From: Elioraea sp.
Lineage (GTDB): Bacteria > Pseudomonadota > Alphaproteobacteria > Acetobacterales > Acetobacteraceae
NCBI RefSeq assembly: GCF_022842375.1
Contig: NZ_JALHPR010000003.1
Coordinates: 62,001-126,000, forward strand
Reading direction: 5' to 3'
Length of the DNA: 64,000 bases
Made by a program: the position numbers and the translations under genes. Within the stretch, counting starts at the first letter, position 1. The number at the start of each line of letters is the position of its first letter. Below the pieces are notes generated by a model. That model ran no database searches, was not told the DNA's origin, and worked only from the letters and a program-made list of their open reading frames with translations. This document shows, piece by piece, positions 45,063 through 53,699 of this stretch.

Positions 45063-46060
45063 GCGGCAGCGTCCCACAGGGCAGGATCGCGTGCCCGGTC
45101 GCGGAGAGCTTCCGCATCGGCCGCGAAATGGCACGCGACGGCCCTGCCATCCGGGCCGGCAACGAGCGACGGGACGGTGTTGTGGCACAGCGGCTGGGCG
45201 AACGGGCAGCGCGGCGCGAAGGGGCAGCCCTGCGGTGGCGCCGAGAGCCGCGGCGGATGCCCGGCGATGGAGACGATCGACCGTTCCGGATGACGGATGT
45301 CGGGAAACGCGCGCTGCAGGCCCATCGTATAGGGATGGTTGGGAAGCGAAAACACCCTGTCCGTCGCGCCGCTTTCCATCACCTTGCCGGCGTAGAGCAC
45401 CGCGACATGGCTGCAGAGCTCGGCCACGACGCCGATGTCATGGCTGATGAACAGGAGCGCGAGGCCATCCTCGGTTCGCAGGTCACGCAGCAGGTCGATC
45501 ACCTGGCGCTGCACGATCACGTCGAGCCCGGTTGTCGGCTCGTCGGCGACGAGGAGCGACGGGCCGAAGAGCAGGGCAAGCGCAATCATCGCGCGCTGCC
45601 GCATGCCGCCCGAGAGTTCGTGGGGGAACCGGTCGAGGATGGCGGGGTCGAGCTCGACACGCTGGAACAGTGCAGCGGCACGCTCATCGGCCGCGGCACT
45701 GCGCATCCCGTGCGCCGCGGCCGTGTCGCGGAACTGCCTGCGCAGCGAATGCACCGGCACCAGGGCGTTCTGCGCGCTCTGCGGGACATAGGCCATGCGC
45801 GTCCAGCGGAGCCTGCGCAGCTTCGCCTCCGGCAGCGTGGCGAGATCCTGCCCCTCGAGCCGAACCGCGCCGCTGGAGAGCCGCGCCTCCGGCGGCAGGA
45901 GCGAGAGTGCCGCGAGCGCGAGCGTGCTCTTGCCGCAGCCCGATTCTCCGACGAGCCCGAGAGAACCGCCCACCGGAAGGTGCAGCGTCACACCCGAGAC
46001 GGCCTGCACCGGCCCGCTCCGGGCAGCATAGATGATCGAGACGTCATCCAGCGCGAGCAT
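45059..46060 (-). CDS. Oligopeptide/dipeptide-type ABC transporter ATPase (DppD/OppD-like)
   Basis: A 333-aa ATPase. Walker A GESGCGKSTLALAALSLL, Q-loop YVPQSAQNALVPVHSLRRQF, signature ELSGGMRQRAMIALALL, Walker B LLVADEPTTGLDVIVQRQVI and switch LFISHDIGVVAELCSHV are visible. The C-terminal GCPFAPRCPFAQPLC motif is the oligopeptide-transporter cysteine tail. It overlaps the DppC-like permease by one base and the second ATPase by 4 bp. Operon order is binding protein, B, C, D, F, then five M20 enzymes. Confidence 0.92.
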   Translation of the reverse strand: MLALDDVSIIYAARSGPVQAVSGVTLHLPVGGSLGLVGESGCGKSTLALAALSLLPPEARLSSGAVRLEGQDLATLPEAKLRRLRWTRMAYVPQSAQNALVPVHSLRRQFRDTAAAHGMRSAAADERAAALFQRVELDPAILDRFPHELSGGMRQRAMIALALLFGPSLLVADEPTTGLDVIVQRQVIDLLRDLRTEDGLALLFISHDIGVVAELCSHVAVLYAGKVMESGATDRVFSLPNHPYTMGLQRAFPDIRHPERSIVSIAGHPPRLSAPPQGCPFAPRCPFAQPLCHNTVPSLVAGPDGRAVACHFAADAEALRDRARDPALWDAAA

Positions 46061-46953
46061 CAGCGCAACCTCGGATTGGCCAGCCGCTCATATTCGCGGC
46101 CGACGAGGAAGACCGCGATCACGAACAGCGACAGCGCAGCACCAGGCGGAACCGTCCACCACCATGCCTGGCGGATCGAGCCCGAGACGTAGGCCAGGTA
46201 GAGCATCTGGCCCCAGCTCGTCTGATGCGGGTCGCCGAACCCGAGGAAGCTGATCGAGGCCTCGGCGAGAACGGCCCAGGCGATGTCGAACGAAACGTAG
46301 AGGAGCGCCATCGGCAGCACATTGGGGAAAATGTGGACGTAAAGGATGCGCATGTCGGAGGCACCTGCAATCCGCGCGGCCTTCACGAAGCCACGCTCGC
46401 GCAGGCTCAGCACCTGGGAGCGGATCACCCTCGCCGTGCTGCGCCACATCAGGAAGCTGATCGCGATGATCGTGTTCCAGAGAGACGGGCCGAGCAGTGC
46501 GACGAGCACGACAGCGAACGGAATGAAGGGAACGCCGAAGGCCAGGTCGGTCGCACGCATCAGCACGGTGTCGACGCGCCCGCCGTAGTATCCGGCGATG
46601 AGGCCGATATTGGTGCCGATCAGGGCGATCAGGACCGCACACGTGATGCCGACGATCAGCACGATGCGCGTGCCGTGGATCAGCTGCGAGAGCACGTCGA
46701 GCCCGTAATAGGTCGTGCCCAGGAGATGCGCGGCCGAAGGTGGCGCGAGGCGGCGAAGCTGGCCGGCGGCATCGAAGTTGTTGACGAGCGGGTCGTAGGG
46801 CGAGAGCCAGGGCGCGAGCACCGCGATCAGCACCACCAAGGAGAGGAAGATCGCGCCAAACCCGCCAGACCACGACGCGAAGGGCGACATCGCACTGCGC
46901 CACACCGAATCCCTGCGCGCTGGGCGAGCGGCTGCAACGCTGGCATCACTCAC
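46060..46953 (-). CDS. Dipeptide-type ABC transporter permease (DppC-like)
   Basis: A 297-aa inner-membrane permease starting at GTG 46953 (GTGA overlap). About six membrane segments are predicted, the first being FGAIFLSLVVLIAVLAPWLS, followed by the DppC-type external loop PYDPLVNNFDAAGQLRRLAP. HLLGTTYYGLDVLSQLIHGT is the family signature. The coupling motif FVKAARIAGASDMRILYVHI contacts the ATPases. Partners are the adjacent DppB-like permease and two ATPases. Confidence 0.9.
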   Translation of the reverse strand: MSDASVAAARPARRDSVWRSAMSPFASWSGGFGAIFLSLVVLIAVLAPWLSPYDPLVNNFDAAGQLRRLAPPSAAHLLGTTYYGLDVLSQLIHGTRIVLIVGITCAVLIALIGTNIGLIAGYYGGRVDTVLMRATDLAFGVPFIPFAVVLVALLGPSLWNTIIAISFLMWRSTARVIRSQVLSLRERGFVKAARIAGASDMRILYVHIFPNVLPMALLYVSFDIAWAVLAEASISFLGFGDPHQTSWGQMLYLAYVSGSIRQAWWWTVPPGAALSLFVIAVFLVGREYERLANPRLR

Positions 46954-47924
46954 TGCCTGATCCTCGGATCAAGCCACCCATAGGCGAGGTCGACGAGGAG
47001 ATTCAGCGTGACGACGGCAGCAGCCATCAGGAAGAACGTCGCCTGCGCCACCGGATAGTCGCGCTGGCTGACGGAGTTCACCATCAGCCTGCCGATGCCT
47101 GGCCAGTTGAAGACCACCTCGAGGAGAACCTGCCCGCCGAACGCGAAGCCGACCATGATCGCAGAGTAGGTGAGCACGGGCAGGAAGGCCGTGCGCCGCG
47201 CGAGCCGCCTCTGCGCCCTCTCGGTCAGGCCTCGCGCACGCGCATGGGTCATGAAGTCCTCGTGCTTCACCTCGATGAGCGCCGTGCGCTGGATCATCAG
47301 CGGGTCGGCCATCGAGGTGAGCACGCCGGCCGCGACCGGAAGCACGAGGTGCCGGGCCACGTCGAAGAAGGGCAGCTCCTGATACCAGGTCTCGGGGAAG
47401 AAGAAGGCCTGGCGCATGCCGCCGATCGGGAACCAGCGGAGCTCGTAGGCGAACAGTGCGAGCAGCACGATGCCGATCCAGAACACCGGCAGCGCACGCG
47501 GGATCAGCGCCAGGATCGCGCCGATCTCCTCGATCCGCTCGCCCCGCCTCCAGCCAAGCCAGGTGCCGATGACGACGCCAAGCACGATGGAGATCACGAC
47601 GACGGGCGTCATCAGCACGAGCGTGTTCAGCAGCATCGGCCAGACGATCTCGATGACCGGCCGACGGAAATAGAACGACATGCCGAGGTCGCCCGTCAGC
47701 AGGTTCCCGGCATAGGTGACGAATTGCTGCCACTGGGGCCTGTCCAGACCCCAGAGCTCGCGCAGCCTCTGCTGCGCCTCGAAGGGCAATTCCCCCGTGC
47801 CGAGCATGATCGTCGTCGGATCGCCCGGCACGAGGCGGAACAGCACGTACATGAAGACAAGGAGCAGCACGAGCGTGACGGCGGTGTGCGCCGCACGCCG
47901 TGCCGCATAGAGCCAGAATGCCAT
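46950..47924 (-). CDS. Dipeptide-type ABC transporter permease (DppB-like)
   Basis: A 324-aa permease starting at ATG 47924. The N-terminus AHTAVTLVLLLVFMYVLFRL, then RLVPGDPTTIMLGTGE and the LTGDLGMSFYFRRPVIEIVW segment, is typical of DppB/OppB proteins. The ATPase-contact helix reads EVKHEDFMTHARARGLTERA, and the tail VLLEVVFNWPGIGRLMVNSV is conserved. Stop of the binding-protein gene and start of this gene share one base. No sign of truncation. Confidence 0.91.
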   Translation of the reverse strand: MAFWLYAARRAAHTAVTLVLLLVFMYVLFRLVPGDPTTIMLGTGELPFEAQQRLRELWGLDRPQWQQFVTYAGNLLTGDLGMSFYFRRPVIEIVWPMLLNTLVLMTPVVVISIVLGVVIGTWLGWRRGERIEEIGAILALIPRALPVFWIGIVLLALFAYELRWFPIGGMRQAFFFPETWYQELPFFDVARHLVLPVAAGVLTSMADPLMIQRTALIEVKHEDFMTHARARGLTERAQRRLARRTAFLPVLTYSAIMVGFAFGGQVLLEVVFNWPGIGRLMVNSVSQRDYPVAQATFFLMAAAVVTLNLLVDLAYGWLDPRIRQ

Positions 47925-49633
47925 CAGGCGGCGGGCATCACGAGGCGCCCCTGAGGGTTCCAGGTAAAGCCGGCGTCGCGGAGTACCGCGCGCGCCCTGT
48001 CGACGGAGACTTCGGGCGCGCTGATCGCCGGATTGGCCCAGTTATCGAGCGCCGGCGTGATCGGTGCGCCGTTCGAGACGACGCCCGCGCCGGAGAAGAT
48101 GATGTCGAGGAGCTTCTTGCGGTCCGTCACATGCTGGAGCGCGCGACGGAATGCCTTGTTGTTCGTCGGCGCCATCCCGAGGTTCAGCCGCACCTCATGC
48201 TGCCCATGTGTCGGGGTACGGACGACCTCGAGTTCAGGGTTGCGGCTGATGCGCGCGCCGAGCGTCATGTCGAGGTTCCAGGCCAGCATGTCGGAGTCGC
48301 CGCGCTCGAGCATGCCCACCATGCTTTCCATCTGAGGCACCGGCAGCACCACCATGCCATCGAGCTTCGGCTTCATGAAGAAGTCGGGATTGGCGGCGAA
48401 CTGGAGGTACTCGGCCTTCCGCCACTCGACGAACTTCCAGGGGCCGCTGCCCACCGGCTTGTCGTTCGGCCAGTCAGCAGGCGTGGCAAGGTTCGATGGG
48501 ACCCGCTCCCAGATGTGCTTCGGCGCGAGGAAGGCGTAGCCAAGCACGTTCGCCGTGAAGGGTGCCGACGGCATCCGCAGCTTGAGACGCACCGTCAGGT
48601 CGCCGGTGATCTCGGCGCTCTCCACCGTCTCGTAGATCCGCGACAGCGCCGGGAAGCGATGCCTGTTGATGAAGTCGAAGGTGAACTTCACGTCCTCCGC
48701 CGTCGCGGGGCGGCCGTCGTGGAACTTCGTGTTGCCGCGCAGCGTGATGTCGACGGTCGTGGGATTGACGATGTTCCAGCGCTCGAGCGCCCAGGGCATC
48801 ACGTCGGCCTTCTCGTCGCGCGTCGTGAACGTCGCGTAGATCAGCCGCAGCGTCGTCGAATTGTAGATCTCGGGGGTGAGGAACGGGTTCAACGATGCGA
48901 TGTCGTAGATCGACGTGAGCCGTATGAATTTCCGCGGCGTCAGCGGCGTGATGTCCATGTAGGAGAGCGGCATGTAGGGAAAGCCGATGCCATTGCCGAG
49001 GATCGGCTTCATGCCGGAGAAGCGCCGCTTGTTGTAGGCGTGGATGATGTCGCGATGGAACAGCACGATCGAGGGGCTGTCCTCGACGATATGTGTCTGG
49101 GCCTCGCGCACGAGTTGCTGGCGCTTCGCCGGGTCCATCTCGCTTCGCTGCGCATCGGCCAGCTTGTCGAACGCTTCGTTGCGGTAGAAGCCGAAATTCA
49201 GGCCGCCGCGGGCCGTACGGCGGCTGTGGAACATCTCAGACAGGAAGTAGTCCGGATCAAGCCTGTCGGGTGCACCGCCCCACGACATGCTGCCCATGTG
49301 CGGCAGCTTCTGCTCCGCGACGATCTGCGAGACGAAGGTGTCGAGCGTGCCCTGCTGAAGGTCGAGCTCGATGCCGATCGCCTGCCACTCGCGCGAGAGC
49401 TGCCGCCACAGCTCGACCTGGTCGGGCCAGTTCGGCAGATAGACGCCCAGGCGCGGAACGGGCTGCCCGGCGGCGGCCTGCGCCGAGGCGGATTTCAGCG
49501 CGCCATCGATCGCGGAAACGAGAGCGGCGGTCGGCACGGTCAATCCGAATCCGCCGAGGAATCGCAGAACCTCGCGGCGACGAGCGCGCAGCCGGCGCCC
49601 TTCGGCAGGCGAAACGTCGCTATTGCTTCCCAT
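47924..49633 (-). CDS. SBP_bac_5-family solute-binding protein with apparent circular permutation
   Basis: A 569-aa exported binding protein starting at ATG 49633 behind AGGAGG. The head ARRREVLRFLGGFGLTVPTA suggests a Tat-type signal. The order of the mature part is unusual. Residues 58-225 (LGVYLPNWPDQVELWRQLSR, EWQAIGIELDLQQG, YRNEAFDKLADAQRSEMDPA, EAQTHIVEDSPSIVLFH) are what normally forms the C-terminal third of OppA/DppA-like proteins. Residues 236-569 (IYDIASLNPFLTPEIYNSTT, ITLRGNTKFHDGRPATAEDV, AFRRALQHVTDRKKLLDII, ending AVLRDAGFTWNPQGRLVMPA) are what normally comes first. The end and beginning would join in a standard protein. Ligand probably a peptide, opine or N-acyl amino acid. 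Confidence 0.85.
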   Translation of the reverse strand: MGSNSDVSPAEGRRLRARRREVLRFLGGFGLTVPTAALVSAIDGALKSASAQAAAGQPVPRLGVYLPNWPDQVELWRQLSREWQAIGIELDLQQGTLDTFVSQIVAEQKLPHMGSMSWGGAPDRLDPDYFLSEMFHSRRTARGGLNFGFYRNEAFDKLADAQRSEMDPAKRQQLVREAQTHIVEDSPSIVLFHRDIIHAYNKRRFSGMKPILGNGIGFPYMPLSYMDITPLTPRKFIRLTSIYDIASLNPFLTPEIYNSTTLRLIYATFTTRDEKADVMPWALERWNIVNPTTVDITLRGNTKFHDGRPATAEDVKFTFDFINRHRFPALSRIYETVESAEITGDLTVRLKLRMPSAPFTANVLGYAFLAPKHIWERVPSNLATPADWPNDKPVGSGPWKFVEWRKAEYLQFAANPDFFMKPKLDGMVVLPVPQMESMVGMLERGDSDMLAWNLDMTLGARISRNPELEVVRTPTHGQHEVRLNLGMAPTNNKAFRRALQHVTDRKKLLDIIFSGAGVVSNGAPITPALDNWANPAISAPEVSVDRARAVLRDAGFTWNPQGRLVMPAA

Positions 49634-49805
49634 CAGGGCCTCCTTCGGGGTGTGCCGTGCAAACGATCCGGTCCCGCACCATTGAGGTGCATTTGTTACA
49701 AGGCAAGGGTATGCACGCGTGGCATCGAGTGGCAAGACACTCTCGAAACAAAGCCGTTCCGCGCACCGATTCATCGCGGTTCGATACAGAAGGAGGCCTC
49801 CGGCA
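49634..49805. promoter_or_regulatory. Divergent promoter/operator region of the Dpp-M20 locus
   Basis: A 172-bp gap between the leftward transporter/M20 operon and the rightward sixth M20 gene. Each gene has a strong AAGGAGG-type ribosome-binding site at its edge. The inverted repeat GCACC-ATTGA-GGTGC at 49676-49690 and the adjacent AT-rich TTTGTTACAAGG (about 49692-49703) are the best candidates for an operator and a promoter element shared by both directions. No regulator gene is adjacent. Confidence 0.35.
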
Positions 49806-51050
49806 ATGGCGACGAAACACGAACTTTCGGCGATGATCGACCGGGACAGGGAGGAGATCATCGACTTCCTCTGCCGTTTTGTCCGCGCACCGTCGCCCAA
49901 TCCGCCAGGCGACACGCGCGAGGCCACGTCGGTGATCACAGCCTTCCTGGACAGGCACGGCCTGCCATGGCGGACGGTTGCGCCGGTTCCGGAGTGGCCG
50001 AACATCATCGGCACCTTCGGCGGGGCCCGCGAGGGCAAGCACCTCGTTCTCAACGGGCACATCGATGTCTTTCCCGTCGACGAGACCGAGGCGTGGACGC
50101 ACGCGCCCTGGTCGGGCGCGATCGCTGACGGCAAGATCTGGGGCCGCGGCGTGACCGACATGAAGGCAGGCACGGCGGCGATGGTGATGACCTACCGCTA
50201 TCTCCACGTGCTGCGCGACCAACTCGCCGGCAAACTGACGCTCACCTGTGTTTCCGACGAGGAGACCTTCGGCCCCTATGGCGCGCGCTGGCTTGTCGCC
50301 AAGGAACCGGAAGTTCTCGGCGACTGCGTGCTGAACGGCGAACCGTCCTCGCCGTTCACGATCCGCTTCGGCGAGAAGGCGCCGTTCTGGATCCGCTTCA
50401 CGGTGCGCACGCCAGGAGCACACGGCGCCTACACGCACCTGAGCGAGAGCGCGACAATGACCGCCGCGCGGCTGATCTGCGAGCTGCAGGCAATCACCGG
50501 TGACGTCGTCGCACCGCCTGGCCGCATCGGCGAAGCGCTCGTGATCGGGGCCGAGGCAGCCGACCGCGCCATGGGCCGAGGTGCGGCCGACACGGTGCAG
50601 CGCTATACGCTCAACATCGGCACGATCCAGGGTGGGCTCAAGGTCAACATGATCCCCGGTGCATGCAGCTTCGAGGCCGATTTCCGACTGCCCGTAGGCG
50701 GCAGAAAGGAAGAGCTTCTCGCCCGCATCGGCAAGGTCCTGGAGCGGTTCCCAAGCGCCGCGATGGAGGAACTGAACTTCACCGAGCCCGCCGCCTGCGA
50801 TCCGTTCCACGAGATGGTCGGCTTGCTTCGCGAGAATGCACGCACCGTCGCCGGCATCGACCCGCAGCCCATCCTGTCACTGGGCGGGTCGGATGCGCGG
50901 CTCTGGCGACAGCTTGGCATTCCAGCCTTCATCTATGGGCCGCATCCGCGGGGAATGGGGCAGAAGGACGAGAACGTCGACATCGAGGAGTATCTCCATG
51001 TCGTGAAGGTGCATGTGCTGTCGGCCTTCGATTACCTTCAGGGGCCGTAG
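49806..51050 (+). CDS. M20-family metallohydrolase, paralogue 6 (divergent)
   Basis: A 414-aa paralogue of the five operon copies, transcribed away from them. ATG 49806 has AAGGAGG at good spacing. Residues: H85 and D87 (LVLNGHIDVFPV), D118 (GVTDMKAGTAAM), E152-E153 (SDEETFGPYGARW) and E179 (LNGEPSSPFT). The C-terminal metal histidine position is glycine (RGMGQKDENVDIEE). Sharing FGP after the Glu pair with paralogues 2 and 4 places it in that subgroup. Likely co-regulated with the transporter through the common intergenic region. Confidence 0.88.
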   Translation: MATKHELSAMIDRDREEIIDFLCRFVRAPSPNPPGDTREATSVITAFLDRHGLPWRTVAPVPEWPNIIGTFGGAREGKHLVLNGHIDVFPVDETEAWTHAPWSGAIADGKIWGRGVTDMKAGTAAMVMTYRYLHVLRDQLAGKLTLTCVSDEETFGPYGARWLVAKEPEVLGDCVLNGEPSSPFTIRFGEKAPFWIRFTVRTPGAHGAYTHLSESATMTAARLICELQAITGDVVAPPGRIGEALVIGAEAADRAMGRGAADTVQRYTLNIGTIQGGLKVNMIPGACSFEADFRLPVGGRKEELLARIGKVLERFPSAAMEELNFTEPAACDPFHEMVGLLRENARTVAGIDPQPILSLGGSDARLWRQLGIPAFIYGPHPRGMGQKDENVDIEEYLHVVKVHVLSAFDYLQGP

Positions 51051-51360
51051 CGCGGCACGGCGCGCCGTCTCGCAGGCAGGGGACGCGGCGTAAGGTCGGC
51101 ACGCATGCCCATGCATGCGCCGCGCAGCAAGGCCGGTGCGCCGTCTCGCCCGGAGCGGGCAGGCCATCGCTGCCGGCCAGGTTCGGCGCCGACCGGACCC
51201 CGGGCGATGCACCGGCCCCTCGTGCAGCACGCGCAGGATGAAGAACGTGGGGGAGTTCACGCCTCACATCGCCGTTTCGCCCTCGTGCTGGCGTGCCGCA
51301 GGACGCAGGACCGGACCATCCCCCCTCGACATCCCACCGGATGGCAAATATCTGCATCCG
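51051..51360. other. 310-bp intergenic region
   Basis: Sequence between the sixth M20 gene and the histidine kinase. Short frames exist (one is continuous with the kinase frame from 51115) but they read as Arg/Pro/Gly-rich noise with no domain and no good ribosome-binding site. I see no RNA gene or clear terminator; the kinase promoter presumably lies in its right half. Confidence 0.4.
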
Positions 51361-52962
51361 ATGTTCTCGCGCCGCCTCCGTCTCGCGTTTCTCCTGATGG
51401 GTTCGCTCGCGGTCGCCCTGGGCGCCATGGCCTGGTGGGTCGCGCGCGAGGCCGATCACCGTGTCCTGCGCGGCCGCCTCGCCGCCGACCTGCAGGCCGG
51501 CCTTCTCGAACTCTCGACGGAGAAGCTCCGCCTGCAGACCTGGTCGCTGGAAATGCTGATGGGCGCTGCGCCCGATCCGACGATCGGCGAGGCCATCACC
51601 GGCTCCATGATCGAGCGGATCGCGGCCCTGCGCGCGACCAGCGACACGGCCGAACGGCTCGACCGGGCACGCGGCAAGGACCCTGCGCAGCACGCCAGGC
51701 GCAGGGCCGCGCTGGCCACGCTGCAGGAGGCCGTGCTCTCCCTCCGCGCGCAGGTCGCTGCCCTGCCCGGCCAGCTGCCGCCGCACGATCTGCTGGCGGC
51801 CTGGGGGCGGCTCGACGCGCTGTTCAGCACGGCCGAGGCGACCGACCTGCGGCAGATCCTGCGCGCGGGGATCCGCGCCGAAGCCGCCTCCGTCGCCGAG
51901 GAGCGCGTAGCGGCCGATGCGTCGCTGCGCCGGGTGCGCGTGATCGTCGCGGCCGGCACGGCAACGCTCGTGACACTCGCCCTCGCCCTCGCCCTGCTGT
52001 TCACCGCCGCGCTGCGCCGCCCGGTCCAGCGGCTGCGCGATGGGGCGGCGGCCCTTGCGCAGGGCGATCTCGACCATCGCATCGGCGGCATGGCCGAGGA
52101 TGAATTCGGCGAACTGGCCGCGTGCATGAACCGGATGTCCGCCGACCTTGCGCGCAGCCACGCAGCCGAGCGGGCGCTCCGCGCCGGGCTGGAGCGCGAG
52201 GTGGCGTCCCGCACGCAGGACCTGTCGCACGCGCTCGATGAACTGGCCCAGGCCGAGACCCAGCGCCGCCAGCTGCTCGCCGATATCGGGCACGAGCTCC
52301 GCACGCCCGCGACCGTGATCCGCGGGGAAGTGGAGGTGGCGCTCCGCGCGCGGTCGATGGACGAAGCCGGCCATCGCGAGGTCCTGGCGCGCATCCGGGA
52401 GACGGCGCTCGAGCTCGGCGTGCTGGTCGAGGACGTGCTGGTGCTGGCAAGCGCCGAAGCCGCCGCGCTGTCGGTCGACCTCTCCGAAGTGCAGGCAGGG
52501 CCGCAGGTTCTGGCCGTCGTCCAGGCAGGCCGGGTCAAGGCGCGTGACCGCAGCGTGGCGTTGCGCCACATCCCGGCGCGCGAGAACGCGATCCTGCTGG
52601 CCGATGCCGGCAGGCTGCGCCAGGTGGCGGGCATCCTGGTCGACAATGCCATGCGCTATGGCCGCACGGGCAGCGAGGTCGTGGTGAGCGAGACGATCGA
52701 CCACGCCACCGCGACCTGGCGGCTCGAGGTTCTCGACCGCGGCATCGGCGTGGAGGCGGAGGAGGTGCCGCGGCTGTTCGAGCGCGGCTACCGCTCCGCC
52801 GCCGCACGCGAACACCGGGCTGACGGAACGGGCCTCGGCCTCGCGATCGCGCGCGCCCTGACCGACAGGCTGGGCGGCGAGGTCACCCTCGCCCCGCGCG
52901 AGGGCGGCGGCACCGTCGCGCGGCTCAGCCTGCCCGTGATCCGGCATGAGGCAGCGGCATGA
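51361..52962 (+). CDS. Membrane sensor histidine kinase
   Basis: A 533-aa kinase from ATG 51361. TM1 is residues 6-26 (LAFLLMGSLAVALGAMAWWV), then a helical periplasmic sensor of about 170 residues with no recognised ligand domain, TM2 near 198-220, and HAMP from about 220 (RPVQRLRDGAAALAQGDLDH). The DHp helix has the phospho-accepting histidine at about 311 in LLADIGHELRTPATVI. The catalytic domain shows LVDNAMRYGRTG (N box), VLDRGIGVEAEEV (G1), and GTGLGLAIARALTDRLGG (G2). It is coupled to the response regulator by ATGA overlap. Confidence 0.92.
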   Translation: MFSRRLRLAFLLMGSLAVALGAMAWWVAREADHRVLRGRLAADLQAGLLELSTEKLRLQTWSLEMLMGAAPDPTIGEAITGSMIERIAALRATSDTAERLDRARGKDPAQHARRRAALATLQEAVLSLRAQVAALPGQLPPHDLLAAWGRLDALFSTAEATDLRQILRAGIRAEAASVAEERVAADASLRRVRVIVAAGTATLVTLALALALLFTAALRRPVQRLRDGAAALAQGDLDHRIGGMAEDEFGELAACMNRMSADLARSHAAERALRAGLEREVASRTQDLSHALDELAQAETQRRQLLADIGHELRTPATVIRGEVEVALRARSMDEAGHREVLARIRETALELGVLVEDVLVLASAEAAALSVDLSEVQAGPQVLAVVQAGRVKARDRSVALRHIPARENAILLADAGRLRQVAGILVDNAMRYGRTGSEVVVSETIDHATATWRLEVLDRGIGVEAEEVPRLFERGYRSAAAREHRADGTGLGLAIARALTDRLGGEVTLAPREGGGTVARLSLPVIRHEAAA

Positions 52963-53696
52963 ACGTGCTGATCGTCGAGGATGATCCGCGCGTGGCCGGG
53001 TTCCTGGAGCGCGGCCTGCGCGCCGAGGGCTACCGCATCCGGCTGGCGCGCAACGGCGCCGATGGGCTGGAGCAGGCGCGCAGCCTGGCGCACGAGAGCG
53101 CCGAGACGGCCCAGGCGGCGATCGTGATCCTCGACCTGAACCTCCCCGGCATGTCGGGGATGGACGTGCTGGCAACGCTCCGGGCAGAGCGCAACGCGCT
53201 GCCCATCCTGGTGCTGACGGCGCTCGGCAGCACCGCCGCACGCGTCGCCGGGCTGCGCGGCGGGGCGGACGACTATCTCGCCAAGCCCTTCGCCTTCGAG
53301 GAACTGCTGGCCCGCATCGAGGCACTCGGCCGGCGCGGGCGCGACACCCGGCCCACGCGCCCCGACAGCCTGCGCGCCGGCGAGCTGGAGCTCGACCGCG
53401 CCCGCTGCGTCGCCCGCCGGGCGGGAACGGAGATCCGCCTCACCGCGCGGGAGCTCGCCGTGCTCGACCTGCTGATCTCGGCACCCGGCCGCGTGTTCAG
53501 CCGCGAGCGCATCCTCGCCGCCGTGTGGGGGGCGAGCGCCGACCCGCTGACCAACATCGTCGATGTCTACATCCGGCGCCTGCGCGCCAAGATCGACGAC
53601 CCTTTCGCCACCCCGCTCATCGAGACGGTGCGCGGCCTCGGCTATCGGCTGGAGGCGGCCCCGGCGGCTGGGAGCAACGCGCCGCCGGGGACCTGA
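52959..53696 (+). CDS. OmpR-family response regulator
   Basis: A 245-aa two-domain regulator. The receiver has the acidic pair in VLIVEDDPRVAG, phosphoacceptor D59 in VILDLNLPGMSGMD, and the conserved lysine in DDYLAKPFAFEELLARI. The C-terminal winged helix contains IRLTARELAVLDLLISAPGR and FSRERILAAVWG, then IVDVYIRRLRAKIDDP and TVRGLGYRLEA. Stop-start coupled to the kinase. Targets are not evident; the next gene is convergent, so the system need not regulate its neighbour. Confidence 0.94.
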   Translation: MNVLIVEDDPRVAGFLERGLRAEGYRIRLARNGADGLEQARSLAHESAETAQAAIVILDLNLPGMSGMDVLATLRAERNALPILVLTALGSTAARVAGLRGGADDYLAKPFAFEELLARIEALGRRGRDTRPTRPDSLRAGELELDRARCVARRAGTEIRLTARELAVLDLLISAPGRVFSRERILAAVWGASADPLTNIVDVYIRRLRAKIDDPFATPLIETVRGLGYRLEAAPAAGSNAPPGT

Positions 53697-53699
53697 CGC

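Noticed and set aside
50929-53325. 798-aa frame antisense to the kinase/regulator genes
   Set aside because: No domain, extreme Arg content, and it covers genes with complete histidine-kinase and receiver motifs.
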